From an uncultured Anaerobiospirillum sp. (lineage in GTDB: Bacteria; Pseudomonadota; Gammaproteobacteria; Enterobacterales; Succinivibrionaceae): 64,000 nucleotides of DNA. Under the pieces are notes generated by a model, which saw only the letters and a program-made list of their open reading frames with translations, was not told the DNA's origin and searched no databases. Within the stretch, counting starts at the first letter, position 1; every line of letters starts with the position of its first letter. A program made the position numbers and the translations under genes. The stretch covers positions 34,583 through 98,582 of the forward strand of contig CALXOW010000100.1 in NCBI GenBank assembly GCA_944390115.1, read 5' to 3'. Of the stretch, positions 18,253 through 27,014 are shown in pieces.

Positions 18253-18456
18253 TTAGACGTCCTTCTTTGGGATGATGTCGGCCTCATCTACCTCGAAGAT
18301 ACTGCCGAACTCGCAGACATCCATGCAGGCGCCGCAGTCAACGCACAGATCGGGATCAATGGTGTGAACACCGTCAACGATGGAAATCGCATCACAAGGG
18401 CAAGCGTCCATGCAGCTGTCGCAGGCGGTGCAAGTATCGGGATCGATTACGAACAT
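18253..18456 (-). CDS. 2[4Fe-4S] ferredoxin
   Basis: 67 residues with two clostridial-type cluster motifs: C9-xx-C12-xx-C15-xxx-C19 and C38-xx-C41-xx-C44-xxx-C48. Such ferredoxins carry low-potential electrons in anaerobes. The start at 18456 is preceded by AGAGG on the minus strand. The C-terminal tail (FEVDEADIIPKKDV) is acidic then basic. It is monocistronic; its upstream region runs up to the left inverted repeat of the giant-gene element. Confidence 0.92.
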   Translation of the reverse strand: MFVIDPDTCTACDSCMDACPCDAISIVDGVHTIDPDLCVDCGACMDVCEFGSIFEVDEADIIPKKDV

Positions 18457-18615
18457 GAAAGCCTCTTTTTTAGAGATCTCAGTACAATTGCTGCAAGCGC
18501 AGCGCTTTGACTTAATATAGCATAAAGCGTGGGGCACGTAAGACGCGCTCAGGGGTAAGAGCCGTGATGACATCAGGCCGCGCGGCGTTGTTGATTTTAA
18601 TTTTCACTGAGGGGA

Positions 18616-18630
18616 GCTGTTACAAATTAA
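18616..18630 (+). repeat. Left inverted repeat of the giant-gene element
   Basis: GCTGTTACAAATTAA, a perfect inverse match to 26235-26249. The palindrome GCACCAAATTGGTGC (18635-18649) follows directly. Confidence 0.75.
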
Positions 18631-19114
18631 ATTTGCACCAAATTGGTGCTTTGTCTAATATCCGAACAGGACCATCGATTATCCGTTAAGTCAACTGACA
18701 ATTTGCAAAGCTTAGTGACTAGATTATTGGATAATATTTAACTGCAAATTATTAAATTTATATTTCTTAAGTTTTGCTCAATGATTATCATTACCTTTTT
18801 GTTTTGTGTTGAATATTGCGATATTGATATGTTTAGCAAAATACCTAACTTAAATTGCAAAAAGCGTCGTAATTTATAAAATCAAATACAGGTACTATAC
18901 CATGTATTTGTGTTAATCGAGTTGGATTCTGTAATATCAGCACTGAGTCTATAAATAAATTTAAGTTAAATATTATTTGTTAACTGCAAATAAAAATAAC
19001 AAAAAAATGGCCTGATTTATGCAATAGGAGATGTTGTTGTCAATTCTTTGTTGCCAACAGTTTTAGGGGCTAACACCTCGGCCGTGCCAACACCCCATAT
19101 TCCCAAATAAAGGA
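18631..19114. other. AT-rich left region of the element with subterminal direct repeats
   Basis: 484 bp without a gene and far more AT-rich than its surroundings. TTAACTGCAAAT occurs twice in direct orientation (18738-18749 and 18980-18991), with related TTGCAAA motifs near 18702 and 18857. This resembles subterminal binding sites plus the promoter region of the giant gene. No clear promoter can be singled out because AT-rich -10-like strings abound. Confidence 0.5.
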
Positions 19115-22100
19115 GTGATGCTTTTGACTCAGATGGCTTCCACTTCAACCCGCGCAGATGACGCTTTGTCCGCTTCGGACAAAGACGAAATCTGCTCGGC
19201 TCAAAGTGACACCAACTCTGAGCAAAACAAGTCAGCTCCGACACACAATGCCAGAGCCCTAAACGATATTAGAGCCTGTGCCCCTAAAGCGACCGCCAAG
19301 CCATACTTCTACTTATCCAATCACTCGGATGGCTGCCTTGAAATCAACCCTAATCTTGAGCTATTGACCGCAGCTCCCTACCTTAACAAGGCGATTCGTT
19401 TGCCTAATGCTGGCAATGAGTTTGGAATTTTCTCGTTGCCTAGGGTAGGAATGGTGCAAACTGCCACCGTCCTTGCGCAAAGCCGCGCTTGCTCGCAACG
19501 CCTTGATGCATCCTCCTTGCTCCAGCCACTCTTGCCTCATATTCATTACTGCCCAATTGACCCTGAGGTGGTCGAAGAAACGCTCTATGTCGGTGTGTGC
19601 TTTACCCTGATTACCAAGAGCGCTTTACAAATGGCTAAGCGTGATGGCCATAAACTGATTGAGCGGCTAGGCGTGGGGCGTTATCACTATAAGTTCATCA
19701 CCCCATATCAGGTCAAGGATTGCCTGCCGACTGACGAAGTCTATTTCGTGCCCATTACTATGCTGGATGAAGTTAATGCCACCTTAGAGGAGGTGCAAAA
19801 GCATCACCCAACGTGGTTAAAGCAACTTCCAGCGGAAATTGAGTCGCAGCTTTATCAGTTTCACCTCGAGCGTTTGCGTAAGCTTGCGCACAAGCAGCAA
19901 GAGAAGCAGGAGCGTAAGAGCAAGAAGGACAAGCCCAAGCAGCCTCAGACCCGCAAAAAATACACTCCCAGAAACGGTGCGTTTGTCCGCTTAGCCCCAC
20001 ACATTGTCACCGCCCAAGAGCAAGGGCTTGGTTTAGCCTCGAGTGGCACCATCATCTTGAAACCGCTTGAGTTCTATCAGGGCCAGCCGCAAGGTGAAAG
20101 CTTTCAGGCCGATACCCAAAAGGCAAAACCTGAGCTAATCCCTACCGGCGCTGATGACAGCCACACAGATGAGGAATCTCGCAAGCGTAGCATTACCGCC
20201 CTGCGTGAGCAGATTGTCAGAAAACTGCTGGCTAAGGGCCGCATTATTAGACTGGATAAGAAGCAACGCCAGCGTGTCGCTTTGCGCCAAGAGGCTATCT
20301 TAAACCATGGCTATCACTGCGATACCAATCGGCTCCAAATCTACTTGGAGGCCCACTTTAAGGGAGCTTTGACGCATTTTGACAAAGGTATTAACGCCCA
20401 ACTTACGCCTCTGTGCATCCCTCATGCGTCCCTGGTGCGTGACCCTCTGCCCTGTTTTAATGCTGAGACCTATGTAGCTCATGGCCTCTTGCTCGCTGCT
20501 GACTGTGCCGACTTAATGTACGGCTGGTATGAGCTCGCAAAGACAGCACAGGCCAAAAGTACCGCTAAGAAATCAGCTCAGGCGCAAGATGAGAGTGAGA
20601 CTGAATCTAAGCTCTTTGCCCCGTGTCAGCGCCTGCAGCAGCATGCCATGCTGCTCTTAGAACAGCTGGGCAATTTTTATCTAGAAGCTGGCTTAGCCAA
20701 TGAAATTGTTACTTCGATTGCGGCAGCCCAAAAACTGAGCACCGATTGGCACAAGGCCTTAAACCAAGAGCACAAAAAGGCTCAAGAAGATAAGAACAAG
20801 TCTGCATCCACCAAGACTGAGGACGCTAGCGCTAAGGATGATGGTGTAAGCTCAACAGCTGAGACAAGCGCAGCTGAAGCCTCTACCACTAAGACTGACG
20901 CCACAAGCTCCGCAGCTAATATAAGCGAAGCTGAGGACGCTAAAGCTGATACTACAAGCTCGGAAGCTGAGATAAACGAGAATGCGCCGAACGCTCCAAC
21001 TCCAGCAAAGCCTGCTCAGTCTGAAAAGCTTAGGGCGCAACTGTTAGCAAAATTACAACAGGTTAAGACTGCGGCGCAATTACAGCCCTTGGTGTACCCA
21101 GAGCTTACTGAGTTGGTCGAGCTGAGTGCGGACTTAACACATAACTTGGGGCAAACCCCAAGTATGGCGCAAGTGCAAGATTGGACTGAGCGCAGTTTAA
21201 AGCTGGCGCAAAGCTTGTGCCGTTCACCCTTAATCCTGCTCAATGCTGCTCCTGATGAGCGCCTGCATGATGCTCAAGCTGCTACTGAGTGGCTCTTACA
21301 GCTAGTTGAATTTGGGCAATGTTTGCGTGCCCCATTGCACCTAGCAAGCTATGCTTTACTGCTTAAGCAGTGCTGCCGAGAGGAGGCAGCTTTAGTCGCT
21401 GCACCTTACTACGAGTCGCATTGGCAACGCCAACCTGCTTGGTTCGAGTACTTATGCAAACTCTTAAGTAAGAGTGAGGTCTTACTCCAAAAGCTGGCGT
21501 TAGGCCAAGACTCTGATGCTGACACCGTTGGGCCTACGTTGCATGCAGTCAAGGCATGTGCGCAGGAGGTAAACACTCTGTGCCGCAAAGCCTGCAATAG
21601 TGTCCGCAGCCAAGTCTGCCGCAGTCAAAATGCGGTGCGGCATATTCTCAGTGCTACCCCAGAGCGTTTGCAGCCGCAACTGCACGTTTTAGCGCAGCTT
21701 AATAAACTCCAAGCACTCTCTGAGCAAATTTTCGCTGATTTACAGCAAGGCAAGCCTCAGCTTGAGCTGGTAGTGCCCCTGTGCCATGAGCTATATGGCT
21801 TACAGCAGTTCATGCTGCGCCAGCTCACCGTGCAAGATGAGCCTTGTGCTGTCCTAACAGAGTTAGACCAAGCTTGCTATATCAGCAAGTTAGTAGCGCA
21901 TGAACTTGACTTCAGTAGCACAGAAGCGCACACGCAAGCGCTGCTGAGTGGACTGAGCTCAACTTTAGAGCCTGCTAGCATCACTATGGCGCGCTTGCAG
22001 GAGCTATCTGAGAGTAATCTGAGCTCTGAGCTGACCAAAGCTTTCCAAGTAACTGGCACCAGTTTTACCGCAGTACAACAAGCGCTGAGTGTGGCCCAGT

Positions 22101-25100
22101 CTGAGCTTAACACTGATAACTTAGCCGCCCTCAAAGAAGCTATCGCTAAGCTTGCCCTGCACCATCGTGAGCTTAGCGCTCTGATAGCACCAAGCTATAA
22201 CCCACGTGCTAACAAATATTGGCGCACGGACTACGAGACTCCAGACAGACGTGATGATGACACCAAGGTGCAAGCCCAGTGGCTGTTAGCACCGGTGCGT
22301 TCTGCTAGGGCGCTACTTACTGCCTTGAACTTGGCGGTTACACCCAAGAGCAACGTCATGCCAGAAGATAAGGCCACGCAGCTTAAGTTGGCGGCACCGC
22401 TTATCCTAGCTGAGGTCAATAAGCTCTGGGTAGTGAGCACCTACTTAGAGCCCAATAAGCTGGGCGCATTGACGGCACCGTTACAGCAAGCCAAGGAGGT
22501 GCTAACTAAGTTAAGCGCCCCGGCTCAGAGCGAGACAGAATCTCATCCAGAACTGATTGAGGTGTTACGTACCAGCCTGAAGCAGGCGGCCACTAAGGTC
22601 AAGAGCTTGAGCTATCAGGTGCCTAATAAGAGCACCTTTAAGCCACAAGCGGCGGTGGTACGCCGCCTATCCACCTTGGACAAGTTGGCACAGCTGATAG
22701 CAGACAATCCCGCTTTTGAAGTGAAATTTGCGCTGGCGCACAAGCTTATCCCGGCAGTCATGAGCTTACAGCATGACCTCCGAGCCTTGCCTGGGAAGCA
22801 AGTTTCTGAACTTAAGACGTTACTGGTACAAGTTCAAGCTCATCTTGACCATATCAGCAAGGGTGAAGTGCCAGCTGAGGGTAAGGTTGTAACCTTGCTG
22901 CAGCAAGGCGCTGCTCCCGCCTGTTTGCTGCTCAAGGAACAAAGTCACAAGCAAAGTGCGGCTCATGTTGCAGCCCTGCATCAGCGCTTTACTCTGATGC
23001 GGTCGCGTCTTAATGCCCGTACGGGTTATGAGGCCATCAAACTTAACCCTGAGCTCATAGAGCTTTATCACAGCCAGATTAATCTGTGCACCTTTGATAT
23101 TTGGGCGCCCAAACTGCAAGCGCTGGCCAATACGGCCGAACTGTCAGCTGCGTTCTTGGGCTTAGATGACAAGGCACAAGCCACATATCAACTTCACCTC
23201 TATTGGAGTGCGTTATTTTATCGCCAAGCGCATACCCTAAAGGCTTTCTTTGAAACCTCTCATGAGTACTTTGATAAAAAGTACAAAAAGTATCAAGCTG
23301 CGCTTAAACAGCTGCAACAGCAAGTTGCTGATGAGTGTAATCAAACTCAGCTAAATAAAAACCAGGCCACCTCAGCAAGCAAGAAAAAACTTGTTTCCAA
23401 TAAGGATGAACTCGAAACAAATCTTGCCGAAGTTAAGCATAATCTTGCCTTAATTCAGCCATTATTTGATCAAGTTAAATTCTTTGAATCTATTGCTCAT
23501 AGACGTTTTCAAAGATTTTACTCCCACCTTGTTCAGCTTAAAGTTGATTTAATTAATTTCGTTGGCGACCGTCAAGGTTCTGAACTTACCGATATTCTTA
23601 GCTTTAAGACTCCACTAATATCATCTAGCGAATGTCAAGTAGTATTAAGTCAAGTCCAAGATAAAGCTCTAAAGCAATTGACTGGACTTATATCCAATCA
23701 AAATAAAGCACGGGGCAAACAACGCTCAGCCCTTAATACTGCCCGTGATAATATTAAACTTGTTGCTGGTTGGACTGGGCTTGCCGGGTGGAATACGGCC
23801 AAAATCGCTGAGATGAGAACCAAATATCTGCTTAAGCAGGGTTTATTGGTGATGGTGGAGGAGAAGGTACCCCCTTTAACTTCTGATAAATCTGATAAAT
23901 CAGCATCTCTAACCTCTAACCAAACGGGCGACGTCAAGGACCGCAACGATTCAGACCACAGTAACTTAAAGTCTGAACCAAATGTGGCCCAAGACCAAGA
24001 AGAGCATAGCAACGAAGCCAAGCCCCAGCCTAGCCACTCCGAAACAGAGAATGATGAAGCGACTGATACTACTGTAGTACGTCAACTCACCGTAGGCGCA
24101 CCTGCTTGTGACCGCCTTTGGTCCTGCGCCTATAATCGCGAATACCGCAATACTAAGAACTTTCGCTCTTTCATGAGTCATGCTGGTGATAAAGGCACCC
24201 GCATCGTGCAGTCGACTTTCATGCGTAAGGGTAAGAAGAAGCTTACTGCTAAGCTTGAGGCCAAAGCCTTTTGTGCCGATGGCTGGGTCCATCCGGTCGC
24301 ACTGCCCCTTGATGTTAGGGGTAATAAGCGTGGTCACCTGTGGGATTTAATCGCCAAGCGTGATGGGAAGGTTAGGGTTCAGCATATTTGCATTGTCTAT
24401 AACAATGTGCGCACGAAGGATGGGCGCCTCATCAAGCGTCTTACCGTCAACAGTTGTATCCCTGGACTGCCACCTTTTGCCTCACAGCGAGTATTTAAGG
24501 CCATGAAATATCGTGGCATTGATATCAATGATAAAGCCGCAATGGAGAAGTGGCGCGAATGTGTGGTTGCAGTTGACCCTAGCACTCAGTCAATTACTGT
24601 TTTATCGAGCTCTAATGATGGCTCAAAATTCAATCTTGCCATTAAGGATTTTCTTGATCGCGAAAACAAGAAGAATGCTGCCAAGCTGCAGCAGCTTGAG
24701 CTTAAACTGAAGCAAGACAAGCGTGCCTATAGTGAGCACATAGCTAAAATTAATCCCAAGTTATACGATAAAAATAACAAAAGATTAAGCAATGCTGAAG
24801 TGCGTGCTAAATTTGGCGATTGCCAAGAATGGTATGACAAAAAAGCACTGAGCCTAAATTATCGTGTGCTTCAAGATAATCAAGATATCTACCAATTTCG
24901 TAAGGAATGCCAGTTTAAGGTTATTTGTGACATTATAGCCTTAGGTGGTACTGTTATTATTGAAGATATGAGTTATAACGGCCTTAAAAAGAGAGGCCGT
25001 AAGACTCCATCCCAGAAAGAAGGAGATGATTACAAGGCATTTCTGCCTGATGAGCTCAATAAACTTGACCCAGAGCCTGATTCCCTTCAGCCTCAAATTC

Positions 25101-25894
25101 AGACTTCCGCAGGCAACTGTGGTAGTAGCACCAATAGAACGAATAATCGTGCAAAGAAGGCAGCAAGGGGTAAGGCAGCAGCAAGTGATAAGCGAGCACA
25201 GCAGGCAGGAACGGCCTCACCAGGCAAACCTCAGCCTCTCAATCAAGAGGCTCAGGTGAACCCAACCGGTCAGAGCAGACCAAGCCATAAGCTAAATCCT
25301 GCTAAAAGCTGGTCCCGCTACGGTGCTTCTATTGGCCGCGCTGCGCCTGCAACCTTTATCAAAAGGTATAGCGCTATTTTGGCTAAATTAGGTGGAGTTT
25401 TAATCAAAGTTCCACCCCAGCTGCTTAAGGCAACCCAGCGCAATCCGCTGCTCTTTATCGACCATCCTAAAGCCTTCCAAAAGCTCAAGGGTGGCATAAA
25501 TCAGCGGTATAAGCCCGTGCTTGTACCAAGTGAAATTAGCGGGAGCGAACGTGATGAAGAGGTATGGATTCAACGTGACTTTATGGCAGCATTTACTTTA
25601 ATGCATGCCATTTGTAACAAGAGTCGTATCTCAGGCCCTGGCAAGACTTGCGTACTCAATGACGTTGATGTTGCAGCCTGTCGCGCCGATTGGCCTAACT
25701 TCCTGCGGGCATATTACTATGCTATGAAGCATCTATGGAATAAGGGGCTATGCTCTGATTGTGTTAAAGAAAATTTACGGCCAAGTAAGTATGACCTCCA
25801 ATCCAACGATTGGTACTGGGGGATGAAAGCTTGGTCTAAAACAAATAAGGTAAAGCAAGAACTTTGTTCAATAAAAGCAAGTCAACCTCAGTGA
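19115..25894 (+). CDS. Giant protein (~2,260 residues) with C-terminal TnpB/Cas12-like RuvC nuclease core
   Basis: Not a family I can name. Residues ~1-1585 are mostly helical, Ala/Leu/Gln/Lys-rich and unlike known domains, broken by acidic Ser/Thr/Ala/Glu linkers at ~565-630 and ~1585-1650. From ~1660 the chain looks like a TnpB/Cas12 nuclease. RuvC-I is VVAVDPSTQSITVL with D1821. A Lys-rich helical span follows, then RuvC-II GGTVIIEDMSYNGLKKRGRK with E1950. Next comes RYGASIGRAAPATFIKRYSA, which fits the conserved pre-RuvC-III segment. RuvC-III is WIQRDFMAAFTLMH with D2155. All three acids are present, so nuclease activity is possible. The zinc finger usual in TnpB is absent apart from a lone CxxC (C2213, C2216). 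AAGGAG at 19110-19115 suits a TTG start at 19124 better than the GTG at 19115 or ATG at 19118. No cas genes or CRISPR array are nearby. Confidence 0.7.
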   Translation: MMLLTQMASTSTRADDALSASDKDEICSAQSDTNSEQNKSAPTHNARALNDIRACAPKATAKPYFYLSNHSDGCLEINPNLELLTAAPYLNKAIRLPNAGNEFGIFSLPRVGMVQTATVLAQSRACSQRLDASSLLQPLLPHIHYCPIDPEVVEETLYVGVCFTLITKSALQMAKRDGHKLIERLGVGRYHYKFITPYQVKDCLPTDEVYFVPITMLDEVNATLEEVQKHHPTWLKQLPAEIESQLYQFHLERLRKLAHKQQEKQERKSKKDKPKQPQTRKKYTPRNGAFVRLAPHIVTAQEQGLGLASSGTIILKPLEFYQGQPQGESFQADTQKAKPELIPTGADDSHTDEESRKRSITALREQIVRKLLAKGRIIRLDKKQRQRVALRQEAILNHGYHCDTNRLQIYLEAHFKGALTHFDKGINAQLTPLCIPHASLVRDPLPCFNAETYVAHGLLLAADCADLMYGWYELAKTAQAKSTAKKSAQAQDESETESKLFAPCQRLQQHAMLLLEQLGNFYLEAGLANEIVTSIAAAQKLSTDWHKALNQEHKKAQEDKNKSASTKTEDASAKDDGVSSTAETSAAEASTTKTDATSSAANISEAEDAKADTTSSEAEINENAPNAPTPAKPAQSEKLRAQLLAKLQQVKTAAQLQPLVYPELTELVELSADLTHNLGQTPSMAQVQDWTERSLKLAQSLCRSPLILLNAAPDERLHDAQAATEWLLQLVEFGQCLRAPLHLASYALLLKQCCREEAALVAAPYYESHWQRQPAWFEYLCKLLSKSEVLLQKLALGQDSDADTVGPTLHAVKACAQEVNTLCRKACNSVRSQVCRSQNAVRHILSATPERLQPQLHVLAQLNKLQALSEQIFADLQQGKPQLELVVPLCHELYGLQQFMLRQLTVQDEPCAVLTELDQACYISKLVAHELDFSSTEAHTQALLSGLSSTLEPASITMARLQELSESNLSSELTKAFQVTGTSFTAVQQALSVAQSELNTDNLAALKEAIAKLALHHRELSALIAPSYNPRANKYWRTDYETPDRRDDDTKVQAQWLLAPVRSARALLTALNLAVTPKSNVMPEDKATQLKLAAPLILAEVNKLWVVSTYLEPNKLGALTAPLQQAKEVLTKLSAPAQSETESHPELIEVLRTSLKQAATKVKSLSYQVPNKSTFKPQAAVVRRLSTLDKLAQLIADNPAFEVKFALAHKLIPAVMSLQHDLRALPGKQVSELKTLLVQVQAHLDHISKGEVPAEGKVVTLLQQGAAPACLLLKEQSHKQSAAHVAALHQRFTLMRSRLNARTGYEAIKLNPELIELYHSQINLCTFDIWAPKLQALANTAELSAAFLGLDDKAQATYQLHLYWSALFYRQAHTLKAFFETSHEYFDKKYKKYQAALKQLQQQVADECNQTQLNKNQATSASKKKLVSNKDELETNLAEVKHNLALIQPLFDQVKFFESIAHRRFQRFYSHLVQLKVDLINFVGDRQGSELTDILSFKTPLISSSECQVVLSQVQDKALKQLTGLISNQNKARGKQRSALNTARDNIKLVAGWTGLAGWNTAKIAEMRTKYLLKQGLLVMVEEKVPPLTSDKSDKSASLTSNQTGDVKDRNDSDHSNLKSEPNVAQDQEEHSNEAKPQPSHSETENDEATDTTVVRQLTVGAPACDRLWSCAYNREYRNTKNFRSFMSHAGDKGTRIVQSTFMRKGKKKLTAKLEAKAFCADGWVHPVALPLDVRGNKRGHLWDLIAKRDGKVRVQHICIVYNNVRTKDGRLIKRLTVNSCIPGLPPFASQRVFKAMKYRGIDINDKAAMEKWRECVVAVDPSTQSITVLSSSNDGSKFNLAIKDFLDRENKKNAAKLQQLELKLKQDKRAYSEHIAKINPKLYDKNNKRLSNAEVRAKFGDCQEWYDKKALSLNYRVLQDNQDIYQFRKECQFKVICDIIALGGTVIIEDMSYNGLKKRGRKTPSQKEGDDYKAFLPDELNKLDPEPDSLQPQIQTSAGNCGSSTNRTNNRAKKAARGKAAASDKRAQQAGTASPGKPQPLNQEAQVNPTGQSRPSHKLNPAKSWSRYGASIGRAAPATFIKRYSAILAKLGGVLIKVPPQLLKATQRNPLLFIDHPKAFQKLKGGINQRYKPVLVPSEISGSERDEEVWIQRDFMAAFTLMHAICNKSRISGPGKTCVLNDVDVAACRADWPNFLRAYYYAMKHLWNKGLCSDCVKENLRPSKYDLQSNDWYWGMKAWSKTNKVKQELCSIKASQPQ

Positions 25895-26219
25895 TATCCC
25901 TTATACCCTTATATAAGAATAAGGATATGAGGTGTGTTTGTGTGGCAACATATATCTTAATGCAAGATATGCAATAATCGGCGCTTGATTGTTGGTTGTA
26001 ACATAAACAATCATTGAAATTGCTTTTGATTTGACTTGTCTCTTGCTGGGGGATATGGGCTGTAGCCGTGCATTTTATCAAGAAATGTACGGTCCTCCAT
26101 AAGTAAGCTGCTTTAACAAGTAACACTGCTTAAAAGATGATATTACATCTTATAATGTAATCCAATTAATGGTGCATAGCGTAGATGAGGGGACTCTCTG
26201 GGGTCGCCAAGTCTGCACC
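25894..26219 (+). ncRNA. Candidate structured RNA (possible guide RNA) at the right end of the element
   Basis: Five hairpins lie in 326 bp between the giant gene's stop and the right inverted repeat. They are 25894-25928 (ATATCC(C)TTAT/ATAAGGATAT), 25986-26013 (TGATTGTT/AACAATCA), 26066-26092 (10-bp stem CCGTGCATTT/AAATGTACGG with one G-U), 26142-26161 (ATTACAT/ATGTAAT) and 26171-26219 (GGTGCA/TGCACC enclosing GACTC/GGGTC). TnpB systems make their guide RNA from the element's right end, so this is where one would be expected. Strand, ends and expression are unknown. Confidence 0.4.
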
Positions 26220-26234
26220 GTTAAGAGGCATTAA

Positions 26235-26249
26235 TTAATTTGTAACAGC
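26235..26249 (-). repeat. Right inverted repeat of the giant-gene element
   Basis: TTAATTTGTAACAGC, the exact reverse complement of the left repeat. TTGTAACA recurs just inside the right end at 25996-26003, and AGTAACA at 26119-26125, as possible subterminal copies. Confidence 0.75.
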
Positions 26250-26270
26250 CCCCTGAGGAAAAGGACCTAA

Positions 26271-26999
26271 ATGGACACTCCAACTAGTGCTTCAGTTGCG
26301 GCAAACTTGCAGCAAGTGCATGGTGCGATTGATCAGGCCTGTCAGGCGTGCGCCCGTGCTGGCAGTGAGGTGCGCCTGCTTTGTGTCTCCAAGACCAAGG
26401 GCGAGGATTTAATCAAGGCCGCCTATGAGCAAGGGGAGCGCCATTTTGGTGAGTCCTATGTCTCCGAGGCCGTGGGCAAGATTGAGTCGTTGCGCGCCCA
26501 AGGTTTTAACGACATCGTATGGCACTTTATTGGCCCAATTCAGTCTAATAAGACCAAACATATCGCTGCCCACTTTGATGTGGTCGAGTCGGTGGAGCGC
26601 CGCAAGATTTTGGAGCGCTTATCGGCCCAGCGCCCGGATGATTTGCCCCCGCTCAAGGTCATGTTGCAGGTCAACATTTCTCATGAAGAGCAAAAGCAAG
26701 GCTGTGAGGTTGAGGAGCTCCCTGAATTGCTTGAGGCTGCCTCATCTTTGCCTAAGCTTGAGCTGATAGGCTTGATGGGCGTGGCCCGCATTGATGCCAG
26801 TGAGTCCGAGCTCAACGCGCAGTTTGGTCAGCTTAAGGCCTTACAAGAGCGCTTTTTAGCGCAATACCCTGGCCTTAAGGAGCTGTCGATGGGTATGACC
26901 CATGATCTGGGGCCTGCGATCGCCCAAGGCTCTACTGAGGTGCGCATCGGGACCGCGATCTTCGGTGAGCGTGATTACTCCAAGATGCATAAGAATTAA
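26271..26999 (+). CDS. yggS: PLP homeostasis protein YggS
   Basis: A single-domain fold-type III PLP-binding protein that buffers free pyridoxal phosphate and has no known catalytic activity. The lysine of LLCVSKTK binds PLP. HFIGPIQSNK, LQVNISHEEQKQG, GLMGVARI and LSMGMTHDL are family signatures. 242 residues. The ribosome site (GAGGAAAAGG) lies just outside the right repeat of the mobile element, so any promoter must now lie in or beyond that element. First of yggS-proC-yggT-bamD. Confidence 0.95.
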   Translation: MDTPTSASVAANLQQVHGAIDQACQACARAGSEVRLLCVSKTKGEDLIKAAYEQGERHFGESYVSEAVGKIESLRAQGFNDIVWHFIGPIQSNKTKHIAAHFDVVESVERRKILERLSAQRPDDLPPLKVMLQVNISHEEQKQGCEVEELPELLEAASSLPKLELIGLMGVARIDASESELNAQFGQLKALQERFLAQYPGLKELSMGMTHDLGPAIAQGSTEVRIGTAIFGERDYSKMHKN

Positions 27000-27014
27000 G
27001 GATTGTGTTTAGCT

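Larger units (their letters stand above)
18616..26249 (+). mobile_element. 7.6-kb inverted-repeat-bounded element carrying a single giant RuvC-nuclease gene
   Basis: GCTGTTACAAATTAA at 18616-18630 is repeated perfectly in inverse orientation at 26235-26249. If the true ends are TGT...ACA, the inner 13 bp are the terminal repeats. G-rich flanks on both sides (GAGGGGA and the complement of CCCCCTGAGG) make the symmetry longer. Between the repeats lie a 480-bp AT-rich left region, one coding gene and a 350-bp hairpin-rich right region. No transposase is encoded and I find no target-site duplication. The cargo is more AT-rich than its neighbours, and the right end stops 22 bp before the yggS ATG in an otherwise conserved region. 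Transposition is inferred. Confidence 0.6.

Noticed and set aside
18616-26249. CRISPR-associated (Tn7-like) transposon because of TGT...ACA ends and a Cas12-like protein
   Set aside because: No tnsB, tnsC or tniQ genes, no array, and the RuvC acids are intact rather than lost as in Cas12k.
18600-26262. Target-site duplication flanking the inverted repeats
   Set aside because: Bases outside the repeats (GGAGC left, CCCCC right) do not match as direct repeats at any length from 2 to 10; only inverted G-rich similarity is seen.
18600-26270. CRISPR array beside the Cas12-like gene
   Set aside because: No regularly spaced direct repeats with unique spacers occur on either side; only two 12-bp repeats 242 bp apart and isolated hairpins.
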